Source: JAIBCM01 sp041395165 (lineage in GTDB: Bacteria; Verrucomicrobiota; Verrucomicrobiia; JADLBR01; JAIBCM01). From it: 64,000 nt of DNA. Made by a program: the position numbers and the translations under genes. Each line of letters opens with the position of its first letter. Within the stretch, counting starts at the first letter, position 1. The notes under the pieces are model-generated. The model was not told where the DNA came from. It did no database searches and worked only from the letters and a program-made list of their open reading frames with translations. Location: contig JAWLBA010000001.1 of NCBI GenBank assembly GCA_041395165.1, positions 248,001 to 312,000 of the forward strand, given 5' to 3'. Positions 28,618 to 39,450 of this stretch are shown piece after piece.

Positions 28618-30228
28618 ATGTCAACCCGCTATCAATCTTTTGATTATCTTATTTTAGGAAGCGGTATTGCCGGATTATCTTTAGCGCTAGATTTAGCAAA
28701 ATTGGGGTCAGTAGCGATTGTTACAAAAAAAGATCGTGCGGAATCTAATACTAACTATGCCCAAGGCGGCATTGCGTGTGTGACTTCTTCTGAGGATTCT
28801 TTTGCGCTTCATATGCAAGACACATTGGAAGCGGGTGCTGGGTTGTGCAAAGAAGAAGTGGTGCATGCCATTGTGCAAGAGGGTCCTGCTTGTGTAAAAA
28901 AATTGATTGAATTAGGAATGTCTTTTGCTGAAAGAAATTCGTTCGAAGCTTCCAATAAACGCGAATTTGATCTTGGTAAAGAAGGTGGACATTCTAAAAG
29001 GCGTGTCCTTCATGCTAAGGATATCACGGGTCGTGAAATTGAAAAAGCACTTCTTCACGCGATTGAAAATCATGCCAACATTAAAATTTTTGAAAATCAT
29101 CTCGCTATTAATCTGATTACTACGAAAGATTTAAAACTAATTGGCGACAACCAATGTTTAGGTGCTTATGTTTTTGATCGCGATACTCAAGAAGTTATCA
29201 CCTTTCAAGCCACTGCCACGATTTTGGCTACAGGAGGTTGCGGGAAAGTTTATCTTTATACTACCAATCCCGATATTGCGACTGGCGATGGTGTGGCGAT
29301 GGCTTATCGCAGTGGGGCAAAAATTGCCAACATGGAGTTTATTCAATTTCATCCTACTTGCCTTTACCATCCTAAAGCGAAATCCTTTCTCATTAGCGAA
29401 GCAGTGCGAGGGGAAGGGGGGCGCCTTATGTTACAAAACGGCGAGGCTTTCATGGAGCGTTACGATGCCAAAAAAGAGTTAGCGCCTCGCGACATTGTGG
29501 CGCGAGCTATTGATGCTGAAATGAAACGCACGGGCGATGATTGTGTTTACTTGGATATTAGCCACAAAGGAAAAGATTTTATTTTTGATCGGTTTCCTAA
29601 TATTTATCACACCTGTTTAAAATATGGCATTGATATCACTCGACAACCCATTCCCGTAGTGCCTGCGGCCCATTATCAATGCGGTGGTGTTGTAACCGAA
29701 TTGGACGGCTCCACAAATATTTCCCATCTTTTTGCCATTGGTGAAGTGGCTTGCACCGGTTTGCATGGCGCCAATCGTTTAGCGAGTAATTCACTTCTTG
29801 AAGCTCTGGTTGTAGCTCATAAAGCGGCCCAGACTTTATCCAAATTGATTCCTTTTGCAGAAAAAATTGATATTCCTGCTTGGGAATCGGAAAATGTTTC
29901 TGATCCTGATGAACTGGTTGTTGTGAGCCATAACTGGGACGAAATTCGTCGACTCATGTGGGATTACGTGGGCATTGTGCGCACCAACAAACGTTTGCAA
30001 CGCGCCGCTTCACGACTTAAAAATTTAGATCGCGAAATTCAGGAATTTTATTGGAACTTTAAACTAACCAGCGATCTTTTGGAATTGCGCAATTTGGTTT
30101 TGGTTGCGCAACTGATTGTTCAATGCGCGTTAAAACGCAAAGAAAGTCGTGGCCTTCATTATACGTTGGATTATCCCCAAACAAAAACTGCGGCAAAAGA
30201 CACCATTGTTATTTCAGAAACGAGTTAA
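28618..30228 (+). CDS. nadB: L-aspartate oxidase
   Basis: 536 aa. The FAD-binding LILGSGIAGLSLALDLA is at the N-terminus, followed by TNYAQGGIACV, a signature block of NadB. The C-terminal fumarate-reductase-like part has HPAHYQCGGV-type spacing (AAHYQCGGVVTE) and ANRLASNSLLEALV. It oxidises L-aspartate to iminoaspartate, the first step of de novo NAD synthesis. nadA and nadC are not in the window. Complete and of normal length. Confidence 0.96.
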   Translation: MSTRYQSFDYLILGSGIAGLSLALDLAKLGSVAIVTKKDRAESNTNYAQGGIACVTSSEDSFALHMQDTLEAGAGLCKEEVVHAIVQEGPACVKKLIELGMSFAERNSFEASNKREFDLGKEGGHSKRRVLHAKDITGREIEKALLHAIENHANIKIFENHLAINLITTKDLKLIGDNQCLGAYVFDRDTQEVITFQATATILATGGCGKVYLYTTNPDIATGDGVAMAYRSGAKIANMEFIQFHPTCLYHPKAKSFLISEAVRGEGGRLMLQNGEAFMERYDAKKELAPRDIVARAIDAEMKRTGDDCVYLDISHKGKDFIFDRFPNIYHTCLKYGIDITRQPIPVVPAAHYQCGGVVTELDGSTNISHLFAIGEVACTGLHGANRLASNSLLEALVVAHKAAQTLSKLIPFAEKIDIPAWESENVSDPDELVVVSHNWDEIRRLMWDYVGIVRTNKRLQRAASRLKNLDREIQEFYWNFKLTSDLLELRNLVLVAQLIVQCALKRKESRGLHYTLDYPQTKTAAKDTIVISETS

Positions 30229-30253
30229 ATAAAAACTCTCTAGCGCCTTATCT

Positions 30254-30676
30254 TTAGTATTTTAGCCAATGCGAAATTTTGGGCGTGCCTAATTCCGTAA
30301 GAGGATTTTTCTTTTGATTTTCCAAAACCTGTTGATAAGGCAGACATAATTCCAATAATTCGCCGACTTCAAAATTCAAATAACGTGGACGAAATGGCAA
30401 AAGATAGCGCCGACTTGATCGAAACAAAGCGGCTGCGGGATTTAAACGCTCCTTTTGCAAATGCACAAAGGCGCCTGCAACCTGAATCAACCCTTTATAA
30501 TAGAAATAATCGCCACCGAGTGAACCGAGCCATAACTCTTCCAAAACGTCGTGCGCTTCATAATAAAGACTAGCATCAAAACATTTAAAATAACCCAGAT
30601 AATGGGCTGGCATCGATTGACCTTGGCAGTCTGCAATTAACTTTTCAATGCGTGGACTTTTGTGCGTTACCTTCAT
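30254..30676 (-). CDS. DUF309 family protein, 140 aa
   Basis: The family block FDASLYYEAHDVLEELW followed by FYYKGLIQVAGAFVH is a good match to DUF309, an all-helical domain of unknown function. Its start overlaps the stop of the thioredoxin-domain gene by four bases (30673-30676), so it is translated from the same transcript. No further function can be suggested. Confidence 0.85.
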   Translation of the reverse strand: MKVTHKSPRIEKLIADCQGQSMPAHYLGYFKCFDASLYYEAHDVLEELWLGSLGGDYFYYKGLIQVAGAFVHLQKERLNPAAALFRSSRRYLLPFRPRYLNFEVGELLELCLPYQQVLENQKKNPLTELGTPKISHWLKY

Positions 30677-32732
30677 AATTCCGCTAATTTTTTCTTCAAT
30701 GTGGCAACATCCGTAATGGGAAGTTCACATTGAAAGTCATGACATAAATAAGCGGTTACCTGATTTTTATCCAATTTAAACTCTTTAGGGGCCGATTCTG
30801 CGTGGAGTAAAAAAAGATTGGGTAGAAATTGTTTTCTTGCTTCTCGCAGCATTTTTTGTCCGATTGGATTTTTTAAATCTCCAGAAAAAATGAGTTGATG
30901 GGGTGGATTTAACCATGCTTCCAGTGCCGAAGCAAAATGGGGAACTGCTTCCGGTACTTTTAACAAGCGTGACCAAAAAAAACGTAATATTTTTTCTGCG
31001 GATTGTAAAAAATCATCACGTTGCAACATTCTTCCGAGTTTGATTAAAACCAATGCTGCAACAGAATTGCCTGAGGGTTCTGCGCCATCGTAATCTTCTT
31101 TGATGCGAATCAATAAGGAATCGTCTTGGCCATCGGTCATAAAAAAACCGCCTAGCTCCTTGTCTTCAAATCGCTGAAGAATCGTTTCAGCGAGTTCGTT
31201 CGCCCAATCCAACCATTTTCTTTCAAAAGTGGCTTCATACAAATCGATCAATCCTTGCGCGAGAAAAACATAATCGTCGAGCATGCCTTTTTTATCGGAA
31301 ACGCCATCGCGATAGCTGTGATACAAATTGCGCGAAGCGGCTTCATATTGATGCGTTTGAAAAAAACGTGCGGCTCGAATGGCAACCTCGAGATATTTTG
31401 GTTTCGGTTCTTTCAAAATGGCTCCTGCGCGAGCCAAGGCACTAATTAACAAACCATTCCATGAGGTTAAGATTTTATCGTCGCGATGTGGACGCGGTCG
31501 TTTTTCGCGGTGAACCCAAAGTTTTTGTCGAATCATGAACCAGCGTTGAGCTTCATCAGGATTAAGCGCAGTGACTTGACTTAAAACATTCTGCGAAGGC
31601 GGATTTTTTTCTGATGCGCTATGATCTTCAAAGTTTCCCATTTGAGTCACGCCTAAAAAACGAATCGCTAGTTCTGCCTCTTTTTCATCCAACACTTCGC
31701 GAATTTGTGTGGGTGACCATACATAAAATGCACCTTCACGACCTTCACTGTCGGCATCCTCGGCCGAATAAAAAGCTCCTTCAGGTGAAGACATATCGCG
31801 AGATAAATAATTAATCGTGTCGTGCACGACAAAAGCAAAAAATTCTTTAATTGGGGATCTTCCGTTAATTGATAAGCATCTAGATAACTGTTAATTAATT
31901 GAGCGTTGTCATAAAGCATTTTTTCAAAATGGGGAACGAGCCATTTTTCATCGACTGAATAACGCGAAAAACCGCCACCAATTTGATCGTAAATGCCGCC
32001 TTTTGCCATCATGGTCAGAGTATGAAATAGCATCGCTTTGGCTTCTTCATTTTGGTAGTGTTTGGCATAACGCGCTAAAAAATGAAGTGTAACCGGTCGC
32101 GGAAATTTTGGAGCGCTTCCGAAACCGCCATAGCACACATCGTAAGAAAATCGAAATTGGTCCACAGTAAGTTTAAGAGGTTGATCATTGATGGAATCGA
32201 CTGAAGTTTCACCCGAAGCGGCATAGCGTTTAAGATGGTTTGCAATTTCTTGTGCTGACTGAAAAACGTTATCGTGTTCTTGTTGCCAAACGGTATTGAG
32301 TTTGTTGAGAAGTTCAATGAAACCAATGCGACCATGGCGGTTGGTGGGAGGAAAATAAGTGCCGCCGAAAAAAGGTTTCAAATCAGGCGTTAGCCAAACG
32401 GAAAGTGGCCAGCCACCACCTTGGCCGAGCAATTGCACCGCGGTCATATAAATTTTGTCGATATCGGGGCGTTCTTCACGATCCACTTTGATGGAAACAA
32501 AATGTTCATTAAGCACATTTGCGACATCATGATTTTCAAACGATTCTCGCTCCATGACATGACACCAGTGGCAAGTGGAGTAGCCGATGCTCAAAAAAAT
32601 CGGTTTATTTTCTTTTTTTGCTTTTTGAAAGGCTTCTTTTCCCCAAGGAAACCAATCCACTGGATTATAAGCGTGCTGCAAAAGATAAGGGCTTTTTTCT
32701 TTGGCTAAATGATTGGAATGAGAGTGTGTCAT
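30673..32732 (-). CDS. Thioredoxin-domain protein, YyaL/SSP411 family (one frameshift)
   Basis: Reading through a frame change gives 686 aa, the normal length. The N-terminus (KSPYLLQHAYNPVDWFPWG) is the DUF255 signature, with CHWCHVM as the redox-type motif. The middle and C-terminus form the six-hairpin glycosidase-like domain (DDYVFLAQGLIDLYEATFE, YDGAEPSGNSVAALVL). The break is near 31845-31847: an A-run one base short. Restoring it joins QLK to EFFAFVVHDTINYL. Family function is unresolved. Coupled to DUF309 downstream. Confidence 0.88.
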
Positions 32733-32813
32733 TAATTCATAAAGTGGCAGAATTTAGTTTAAAAACAAGCAGCTGTAGCCATAGGTTTACACGGTGGACA
32801 AATTGACTTTCTC

Positions 32814-32965
32814 CTATGTCATCTTCGGGCTTGAGCCACAACTGTCCGAAGTACTTCAATTATCTTTCATATAGCTAAGAAGAATCTTTTGTCATTCCCG
32901 ACTCGATCGGGAATCCATTTTTTTTATTCCTCTGGATCCCCGGGGCAAGCCCGAGGATGACATAG
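32814..32965. repeat. Inverted-repeat element, possible MITE/REP cluster
   Basis: The ends CTATGTCATCTTCGGGCTTG (32814-32833) and, inverted, CAAGCCCGAGGATGACATAG (32946-32965) match at 19 of 20 positions. Inside lies a second palindrome GTCATTCCCGACTCGATCGG...GGAATCCA (from about 32890), and a poly-T tract. No ORF is present. The copies in this window (7907, 32814-32833, about 32890, 32946-32965) suggest a dispersed family. The gap 32733-33019 holds nothing else that I can support. Confidence 0.65.
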
Positions 32966-33019
32966 AGTTGGGGTAACATTCTAGGAAAACATTGAGCATT
33001 TTCTGTGGGGGCGAGGATT

Positions 33020-36013
33020 CTACGAACAGCCCAAACTTGCGCCGCACTTTAAACAGGTGGCGCAGGTGCCAGTGTGCTTGATTTTGCTGCTGCCACACTC
33101 GGGACAGACCATGCCATCACGAAAGCGGATGGTAAGTTCGTGAGAATCTGAAGTGTTTGTTCCTGAGTCGTCAGCAGTTCGTTCCAGAGTGGAAACGGTT
33201 TTGTTTACCACTTTTTTTTCAATGTCTTGAATGCCAGGAAGTGGCAGTTCGGGTTGGTTGCGATTGGGCGAGTTGGCTTCGCGATAGCCGGAAACAAATT
33301 GGTTTCCTAGCCATCGGAAAATGTAGTCAGGAATTGATTTTGCGACGGGGATGTCGGGATTTTTGGTGAATCCGCTTGGCTCAAATCGAGAATGAGCAAA
33401 TTTTTTCACCATCGCTTCGATGGGCACGCCATATTGAAGCGCTAAAGAGGCCAGTGTTCCGATAGTGTCCATGAGGCCGCCTATGGTGGAACCTTCCTTG
33501 GCCATGGTAATGAAAAGTTCGCCTGGCTGTTTGTCATCGAATAGGCCAACCGTTAGATAACCTTCGTGACCGGCGATGTCGAATTTATGAGTGAGCGACC
33601 AGCGTGTATCGCTCATGCGACGACGCGCATTTAAACTTTCAGCTGCCGCTTGTGCCGCTCCCATATCTTTGGTTTTTGCAGTGTTTAAGGGAGCAGAACG
33701 TTTTGAGCCGTCGCGATAAATGGCAATGGCTTTTAGTCCTAGTCGCCATCCTTCGATGTAGGTGTTTATGATATCTTCGATCGTAGCGTGGTTGGGAAGG
33801 TTGACCGTTTTGGAAATAGCGCCAGAAAGAAAAGGTTGGCAAGCAGCCATCATTTGAATGTGAGCGCGATAATGAAGCGAACGTTTTCCATTAGCCGGTT
33901 TGAAAGCGCAGTCAAAAACAGAAAGGTGATCCGGTTTTAAGCCACTGGGAATTTTTGTTCCATTTTCTTCAATATCTTCAATGGTGTCGTAATGGTCAAT
34001 ATGTTGAACGATGCTAGCAATTTGAGTTTCTGTGTAAGCCAAGGCGCGCAACGCTAGTGGAACAGTTTGGTTAACAATTTTAAGCATGCCTCCGCCGGCG
34101 AGGAGTTTATATTTAACTAAGGCGATATCCGGTTCGATGCCTGTGGTGTCGCAATCCATTAAAAAGCCAATGGTGCCAGTGGGCGCGAGAACAGTGACTT
34201 GAGCATTGCGATAACCGTGACGTTGGCCAAGTTGCAACGCATGATCCCAACAATAGCGCGCCTCTTCCACGAGCTCTTTAGGGCAAGAAGAGTCAATTTT
34301 TTCAACGTAAGAACGATGCAAGCGAATGACTTCAAGCATGGATTCGACATTGTTCGGTTGAAGTGTTTTACTGACACCGTTACATCGCGCATCGTGATAA
34401 CCAGGAAAAGGGCCAATGGCTGCGGCAATTTCCGCGCTCACTTCGTAAGCGTGTCCGGTTAAGATGGAGGTGATGGCGCCAGCGAGTCCGCGCGCTTGAT
34501 TGGAGTCGTAACCGTAGCCGTAGCTCATGGTTAAAGCGCCAAGATTAGCATAGCCTAATCCCAGGGTTCGAAAGATATGAGAATTTTCTGCAATGGAAGC
34601 TGTAGGATAACTCGCATTGTCGACGAGAATTTCTTGAGCGGTAATGAAAAGACGAATAGCAGCTTTGAATTTTTTGATGTCAAAAGAACCGTTTGGTTTT
34701 TTAAATTTCAAAAGATTTAAAGAAGCCAGGTTACAAGCGGTGTCGTTAAGAAAGAGATATTCGGAACATGGGTTGGTGCTGTGTTGACGATCCGTGCCTT
34801 TGCAAGTGTGCCAGCGATGGATCGTGTCATCAAATTGCAGACCCGGATCGCCGCAAAGCCAGGTGCCTTCTGCTATTTTATGTAGTAGATTGTGGGCATC
34901 TTTTTTCTCGCATGGTTTTCCATCTTTTGCATGGCGTGTCCAAAACTCTTTTTTATCTATGGCCGCTTGCATGAAAGTATCGCTAGCGCGCACGGAAAGA
35001 TTTTCGTTTTGAAACATGACGGAGCCATAAGCTTCGCCGTTATAACTGCCGTCGTAACCTTGTTCGATTAATGCCCAGGCCTTTTTTTCTTCTTTGGGTT
35101 TTGCTTCGATAAATTCTTCGATGTCAGGATGCCAATCTTTTAGCGTGTTCATTTTGGCAGCGCGCCGAGTTTTTCCGCCCGATTTTACGACGTTAGCAAT
35201 TTGATCATAAACTTTGAGGAAAGAAAGAGGGCCGCTAGGTTTTCCGCCACCGCTGAGTTTTTCGCGAGTGGATCGTAAGGGGCTAAGATCGGTTCCGGTG
35301 CCGGAACCAAATTTGAAAAGCATCGCTTCACTGCGAGCCAATTCCATGATGGACTCCATATTGTCTTGCACGGTTTGAATGAAACAGGCGCTGCATTGCG
35401 GGTATTCATATTGTGTACTGGCGCGCTCCGCTTTACCCGTAGTGCGATTGTAGAAATAGTTGCCCAGATCGCCGTCAGTGCCGATATGATATTGATGCCA
35501 TAACCCTACGTTGAACCAGACGGGGCTATTGAAGGCGCCGTATTGGTTGACGCAAAGCCAAGTGAGATCGCGATAAAAATTCTCGGCATCTTCGGAAGTT
35601 TGAAAATAGCCGTCTTGAATTCCCCAATCAGCGATGGTGCGAGTCACACGATGGACGAGTTGTCGAATGGAGGTTTCGCGACCATTTTGTTTGGGATCGG
35701 TGCCTGCTTGAATGTCGCCATAAAAATATTTTGAAACGGCGATTTTGGTTGCAAGTGTGCTCCAAGATTTGGGCACTTCTACATTTTCTTGTTTAAAAAT
35801 AATTTTACCGCTGTCATCAGTGATTTCTGCGGTGCGTTTTTCCCATTCGATTTCATCAAAAGGATGTTTTGATGATGTGGTAAATGTCGGAGAAAAAGTA
35901 AGTTTGGGATTAATATTTTTTTTGGCTTTTTTTAAAGTTTTAGAAAGAGGATTTGGCAATTTAATTTTTTCGTTGTAAGTATTTGATTTTAAATTATTTT
36001 TGACTGCTATCAT
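33020..36013 (-). CDS. nrdJ: Adenosylcobalamin-dependent ribonucleotide reductase (class II)
   Basis: 997 aa with the vitamin-B12-type features: the NPCSEYLFLNDTACNL block, PTGTIGFLMDCDTTGIEPD, and a C-terminal zinc-ribbon of CPECGSSKIK and CATCLKCG. It reduces ribonucleotides to deoxyribonucleotides using an adenosylcobalamin radical. A tail Cys pair (CATC, CLKC) would provide re-reduction. No nrdR-like box or cobalamin riboswitch is visible upstream. An ACGCTG-TTGTAAG-CAGCGT palindrome lies at 36069-36087. Confidence 0.95.
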   Translation of the reverse strand: MIAVKNNLKSNTYNEKIKLPNPLSKTLKKAKKNINPKLTFSPTFTTSSKHPFDEIEWEKRTAEITDDSGKIIFKQENVEVPKSWSTLATKIAVSKYFYGDIQAGTDPKQNGRETSIRQLVHRVTRTIADWGIQDGYFQTSEDAENFYRDLTWLCVNQYGAFNSPVWFNVGLWHQYHIGTDGDLGNYFYNRTTGKAERASTQYEYPQCSACFIQTVQDNMESIMELARSEAMLFKFGSGTGTDLSPLRSTREKLSGGGKPSGPLSFLKVYDQIANVVKSGGKTRRAAKMNTLKDWHPDIEEFIEAKPKEEKKAWALIEQGYDGSYNGEAYGSVMFQNENLSVRASDTFMQAAIDKKEFWTRHAKDGKPCEKKDAHNLLHKIAEGTWLCGDPGLQFDDTIHRWHTCKGTDRQHSTNPCSEYLFLNDTACNLASLNLLKFKKPNGSFDIKKFKAAIRLFITAQEILVDNASYPTASIAENSHIFRTLGLGYANLGALTMSYGYGYDSNQARGLAGAITSILTGHAYEVSAEIAAAIGPFPGYHDARCNGVSKTLQPNNVESMLEVIRLHRSYVEKIDSSCPKELVEEARYCWDHALQLGQRHGYRNAQVTVLAPTGTIGFLMDCDTTGIEPDIALVKYKLLAGGGMLKIVNQTVPLALRALAYTETQIASIVQHIDHYDTIEDIEENGTKIPSGLKPDHLSVFDCAFKPANGKRSLHYRAHIQMMAACQPFLSGAISKTVNLPNHATIEDIINTYIEGWRLGLKAIAIYRDGSKRSAPLNTAKTKDMGAAQAAAESLNARRRMSDTRWSLTHKFDIAGHEGYLTVGLFDDKQPGELFITMAKEGSTIGGLMDTIGTLASLALQYGVPIEAMVKKFAHSRFEPSGFTKNPDIPVAKSIPDYIFRWLGNQFVSGYREANSPNRNQPELPLPGIQDIEKKVVNKTVSTLERTADDSGTNTSDSHELTIRFRDGMVCPECGSSKIKHTGTCATCLKCGASLGCS

Positions 36014-36068
36014 GGGAGTTTGAGGTAAAGGTTTTTAACAAAAAAATTCATTTCGTATAAAAATTCTA

Positions 36069-36087
36069 ACGCTGTTGTAAGCAGCGT
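36069..36087. repeat. Inverted repeat upstream of nrdJ (ACGCTG-7-CAGCGT)
   Basis: A 6-base inverted repeat with loop TTGTAAG in the 138-base gap between the secreted-protein stop (36152) and the nrdJ start. It overlaps TTGACG on the minus strand, which could be part of the nrdJ promoter. It does not match the NrdR-box consensus, so no regulator is proposed. Confidence 0.35.
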
Positions 36088-36151
36088 CAAAATAAATTTA
36101 AAAAAAATATTTTTTTTAAATGGCTTGACTCTTTGAATTTGTTAACAACTT

Positions 36152-38525
36152 TTAGCGATTGTGAATTTTCCAAACCCAAGGTAGTTGAGTGATTAAAGCG
36201 GAAGCTTTCGTAACAGTGTTAGTCTTCACGAAATCGATTGCTCGTGTATTGGGTAGAAAATTGAGTTGGAATACTAAATCGTCGTGTCCGTCTTGGTTGA
36301 AGTCTCCAGAACCGGCTGCTTCCCAAACTGGATTGAGCGAAACATTTTTTAGCAGTGCAGGATTATTAGAAGTGTTTTTGAGTTTATAATTTTCTAAAAA
36401 ATGGATGTAAACATCGCCAGTGTCCTGATTTTGAACAACTAAATCGGTATACCCATCACGATCAAAATCGCCACAAGCTTTGACAAATTGATTGGCCGGT
36501 AGGGAATCAAGCAGTTGTTGAGTTAATGATATGTTAAGATTGTTCATGTAGTTGATTTGGTATTGGTGCGTGTCGCGATTGTGCCAAAGAATGTCGGATT
36601 GAGTGTCGCCATCAAAATCTCCGATACAAGCCAGTTCCCAAACAGGAGAGACTTCTTTAATGACATGGCTACTGGGTTGAAATCCATTCATGAAAGAGAC
36701 AGCCCAAAAATTTTTCTTATCGATACGGCGACTTGTCCACCAGACAATATCAGGTTGAGCATCGCTATTAAAGTCGCCACTGCCGAATAAACTCCAATTG
36801 TTAGTTGCATCGGGTGGTGTTAGTGGAAGACCGATAACGTACTTGGGCGTGTTGTTATTGGCGTCATAAGTCATGAGATCTATTTGAGCTGCATAATTGG
36901 TTTGGTTTTGCCAAAGGATTTCAGAATTGTGATCACCACTGATGTCATGGGCCGGGCGCATGAGATAACCATTTTTATTAAGTTCCATGGCAAAGGAGCA
37001 GAAAACAGGGATTTCATTATATCCGAGTAATAAGCTGCCACCACTAGGTGAAGGATCGAAATCCGTTTTGCCTTTGAAAGTTCCGCCAAAAGCCACGAAA
37101 TTTGCAGGGTCAACAGCGATGTTAGGTGGACTGAATACGCCGCCTGTATCAAAAACTTCAATGCCTCTTCCCCAGATATAAGTGCCGTTGTTGGAAAATT
37201 TGGATGTGAAGAGGTAAGGAGATTTAATGGTAAAATAGCTTGTGTTGATAAGGTCAGGATCAAGATCAATTTTAGTGGAATTGGCAAAGACAGGAGCTGA
37301 TATGCTGACGCTTAAAATGTTATTTTGCTTATCAACGGCTAAATCATATATGGCAGTTGTACTTTGAGGACCGCCAAAAGTTTTGGTCCAGTTATAAGCG
37401 CCATTGAGACTAAACTGACTGAGGAAAGCATCTTTAAAACCAGAAGCTGTACGTAAATCTGTTCCGAGAGCTGGATTAAAATCTACACTTCCACTAAATT
37501 CACCGCCAATGAGAAGTTTGTAGTTTTTATCAATTGTGATGGATTTAATCGCATCATCACCACTTCCGCCGATTCGTTTCAGCCAGATAAAGTCGCCATT
37601 GGCACTTAATCGACAAAGGAAACCATCATATCCTGTGCTTTTCAGTTCAAATTTGCCGTTGCCAGGATCAAAATCAGCAGTGCTTCTGAAATTGCCTCCC
37701 AGATAAATATTATTATTGCTATCGACAGTGAGTGCTTCTGCGATGACGGTTCTTTTTATGGTGTTGTCAATCGAAGCATTGGCAAAAATAGTTTTTGTCC
37801 AAAGTGTGTTACCTTGACTATTGAATTTCTTAATAAACGTGTGATTGATGAGATTGGGGTCTTTGATATCGCCTTGTAATCCGGTAATAATGATATTGTT
37901 TTGTTTATCTAACGTGATGTCGTTGGGGATTAGGTTTACAAAATCCTTGCCGGCGCTAGCGGTTTTGACCCAAAGAAAATTACCGTCTTGATTTAATTTT
38001 AGTAAAAACAAGTCGTTATCGTCATAAGCATTTTCCTTAATCGTGCTAAGTGAATAAACGCCCGCTCCTGGATCAAAATCTACAATGCGACTAAAGTTGC
38101 CTGTAATAAAAATTTCATCACTAGCATTTAATATAATGGCTTGGGCGCGGATGGTGGGTGTGAGACCAAGATCGCCAACATGTGTCCAAGTTTTGAGCCA
38201 AAGTAATTTTCCGGCGCGATTGTATTTTGCGACAAACGCTTGCATGGGGTTTTGGAAGCTTAATTTTTTCTTGTCGGAACCTGTTTCAAATTGAAACATC
38301 GTTGCACCGAGGGCAGTTCCTGTCACAAGCATATTGCCTTGCGAATCGTAGGTAATTCCACCAATTTCTGTGCGAGTTGTAGTGGGAGCCTGATTGAAAG
38401 GAAAAATAGTGTTCACATAAGTGCGTGCTGAGATTAAAAAAGTGGATAGAACAAAATAAGTAATTGTTGCGAGAAAACGGGGCGTTCGTTGAAGAAAAGG
38501 CTGAAAAGGGGGAGGATATTTTCAT
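36152..38525 (-). CDS. Secreted SBBP-repeat / FG-GAP protein (probable frameshift at N-terminus)
   Basis: About 780 aa. From 38416 the reading frame is continuous: a long run of SBBP-like repeats (ITKxxxNxxxxIYLGGNF, DFDPGxGxxxL, GDDAIKSITIDKN) to about residue 480, then four FG-GAP/VCBS units (SGDFNSDAQPDIVWW, GDFDGDTQSDILWHN, GDFDRDGYTDLVVQ, GDFNQDGHDDLVFQ). Upstream in a different frame lies a strong signal-peptide-like stretch, RFLATITYFVLSTFLISA, with an ATG at 38525 in another frame. An indel in the C/T-rich run near 38505 would join them. Function unknown; probably surface or extracellular. Confidence 0.7.
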
Positions 38526-38620
38526 AGTTTTAAATGAAGCAATATTTATTTAAAGCGTAAGAAAAGCAGTAACTATTTGCAATATTTGCTTAAAATAAAT
38601 TGTAGCGCGATAGTTCAGTT

Positions 38621-39445
38621 TCAGTAATAGTGTAAATAGGGAGTAACAATGGCATGCTTGAGCACGCGTTGGCATTTGCAACTGGATTCGTGTGGCATTT
38701 TTTCAATCGCACGAATCAAGATTTGCTGAGCACGCAAAATATTTTTTTTCAAAAGTTCCATGACCATTGCCGCAGTAACGGCTGCGTGGCTTTCATGCCA
38801 ACAATCATAATCGGTTACCATGGCCAAGGTGGCATAACATATTTCGGCTTCACGCGCGCATTTGGCTTCGCCTAAATTCGTCATTCCAATGACATCAAAA
38901 CCGGCTTGATGATAGGTTTGTGATTCAGCGCGTGTCGAAAAGGCGGGGCCTTCGATATTGACATAAATACCGCCTAGGGAGGCGGGTCCGGTTGTGGCGG
39001 CGGCTTCATGGAGCAGGGTTTGGAGTTGCGAGCAAACGGGCTGTGCAAAAGTGATGTGGGCGACAATACCATTGCCAAAAAAAGTGTGTTCTTGAGAGCG
39101 TTTGGCGCGATCGAAAAATTGACTGGGAGCAACAAATGTGCCAGGTGATAGTGCTTCTTTTAAAGAGCCTACGGCGCTGACACTGAGAATGCGCGTTACA
39201 CCAAGAGTTTTCATTGCATAAATATTGGCACGATGATTGATTTCGCTTGGTAGCAAATGATGATGTCGCCCATGACGTGGCAGAAAAGCGACTTGGCGAC
39301 CTGTAATTTCACCGATTAAAAATTCGTCGGAAGGCTTGCCCCAAGGTGTTTCAAGATTGAACCAGCGAAAATTTTTTAAAGCATCGATTTGATAAAGTCC
39401 GGTGCCGCCGATGACGCCGATTTCTGCTGAGGGCTGGGTCGCCAT
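38621..39445 (-). CDS. mtnP: S-methyl-5'-thioadenosine phosphorylase
   Basis: 274 aa, with GVIGGTGLYQ at the N-terminus, then PRHGRHHHLLPSEINHRAN, and IEGPAFSTRAESQTY followed by IGMTNLGEAKCAREAEICY. These are the PNP/MTAP type II signatures for binding phosphate and purine nucleoside. It phosphorolyses methylthioadenosine from polyamine and related reactions to feed the methionine salvage path. It starts 5 bases after the glmS stop, so both are probably on one transcript. Confidence 0.95.
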   Translation of the reverse strand: MATQPSAEIGVIGGTGLYQIDALKNFRWFNLETPWGKPSDEFLIGEITGRQVAFLPRHGRHHHLLPSEINHRANIYAMKTLGVTRILSVSAVGSLKEALSPGTFVAPSQFFDRAKRSQEHTFFGNGIVAHITFAQPVCSQLQTLLHEAAATTGPASLGGIYVNIEGPAFSTRAESQTYHQAGFDVIGMTNLGEAKCAREAEICYATLAMVTDYDCWHESHAAVTAAMVMELLKKNILRAQQILIRAIEKMPHESSCKCQRVLKHAIVTPYLHYY

Positions 39446-39450
39446 GAAAT

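Noticed and set aside
36014..36151. Cobalamin riboswitch or NrdR box upstream of nrdJ
   Set aside because: The region is AT-rich with only one short palindrome. No B12-box or NrdR-type repeat could be seen.
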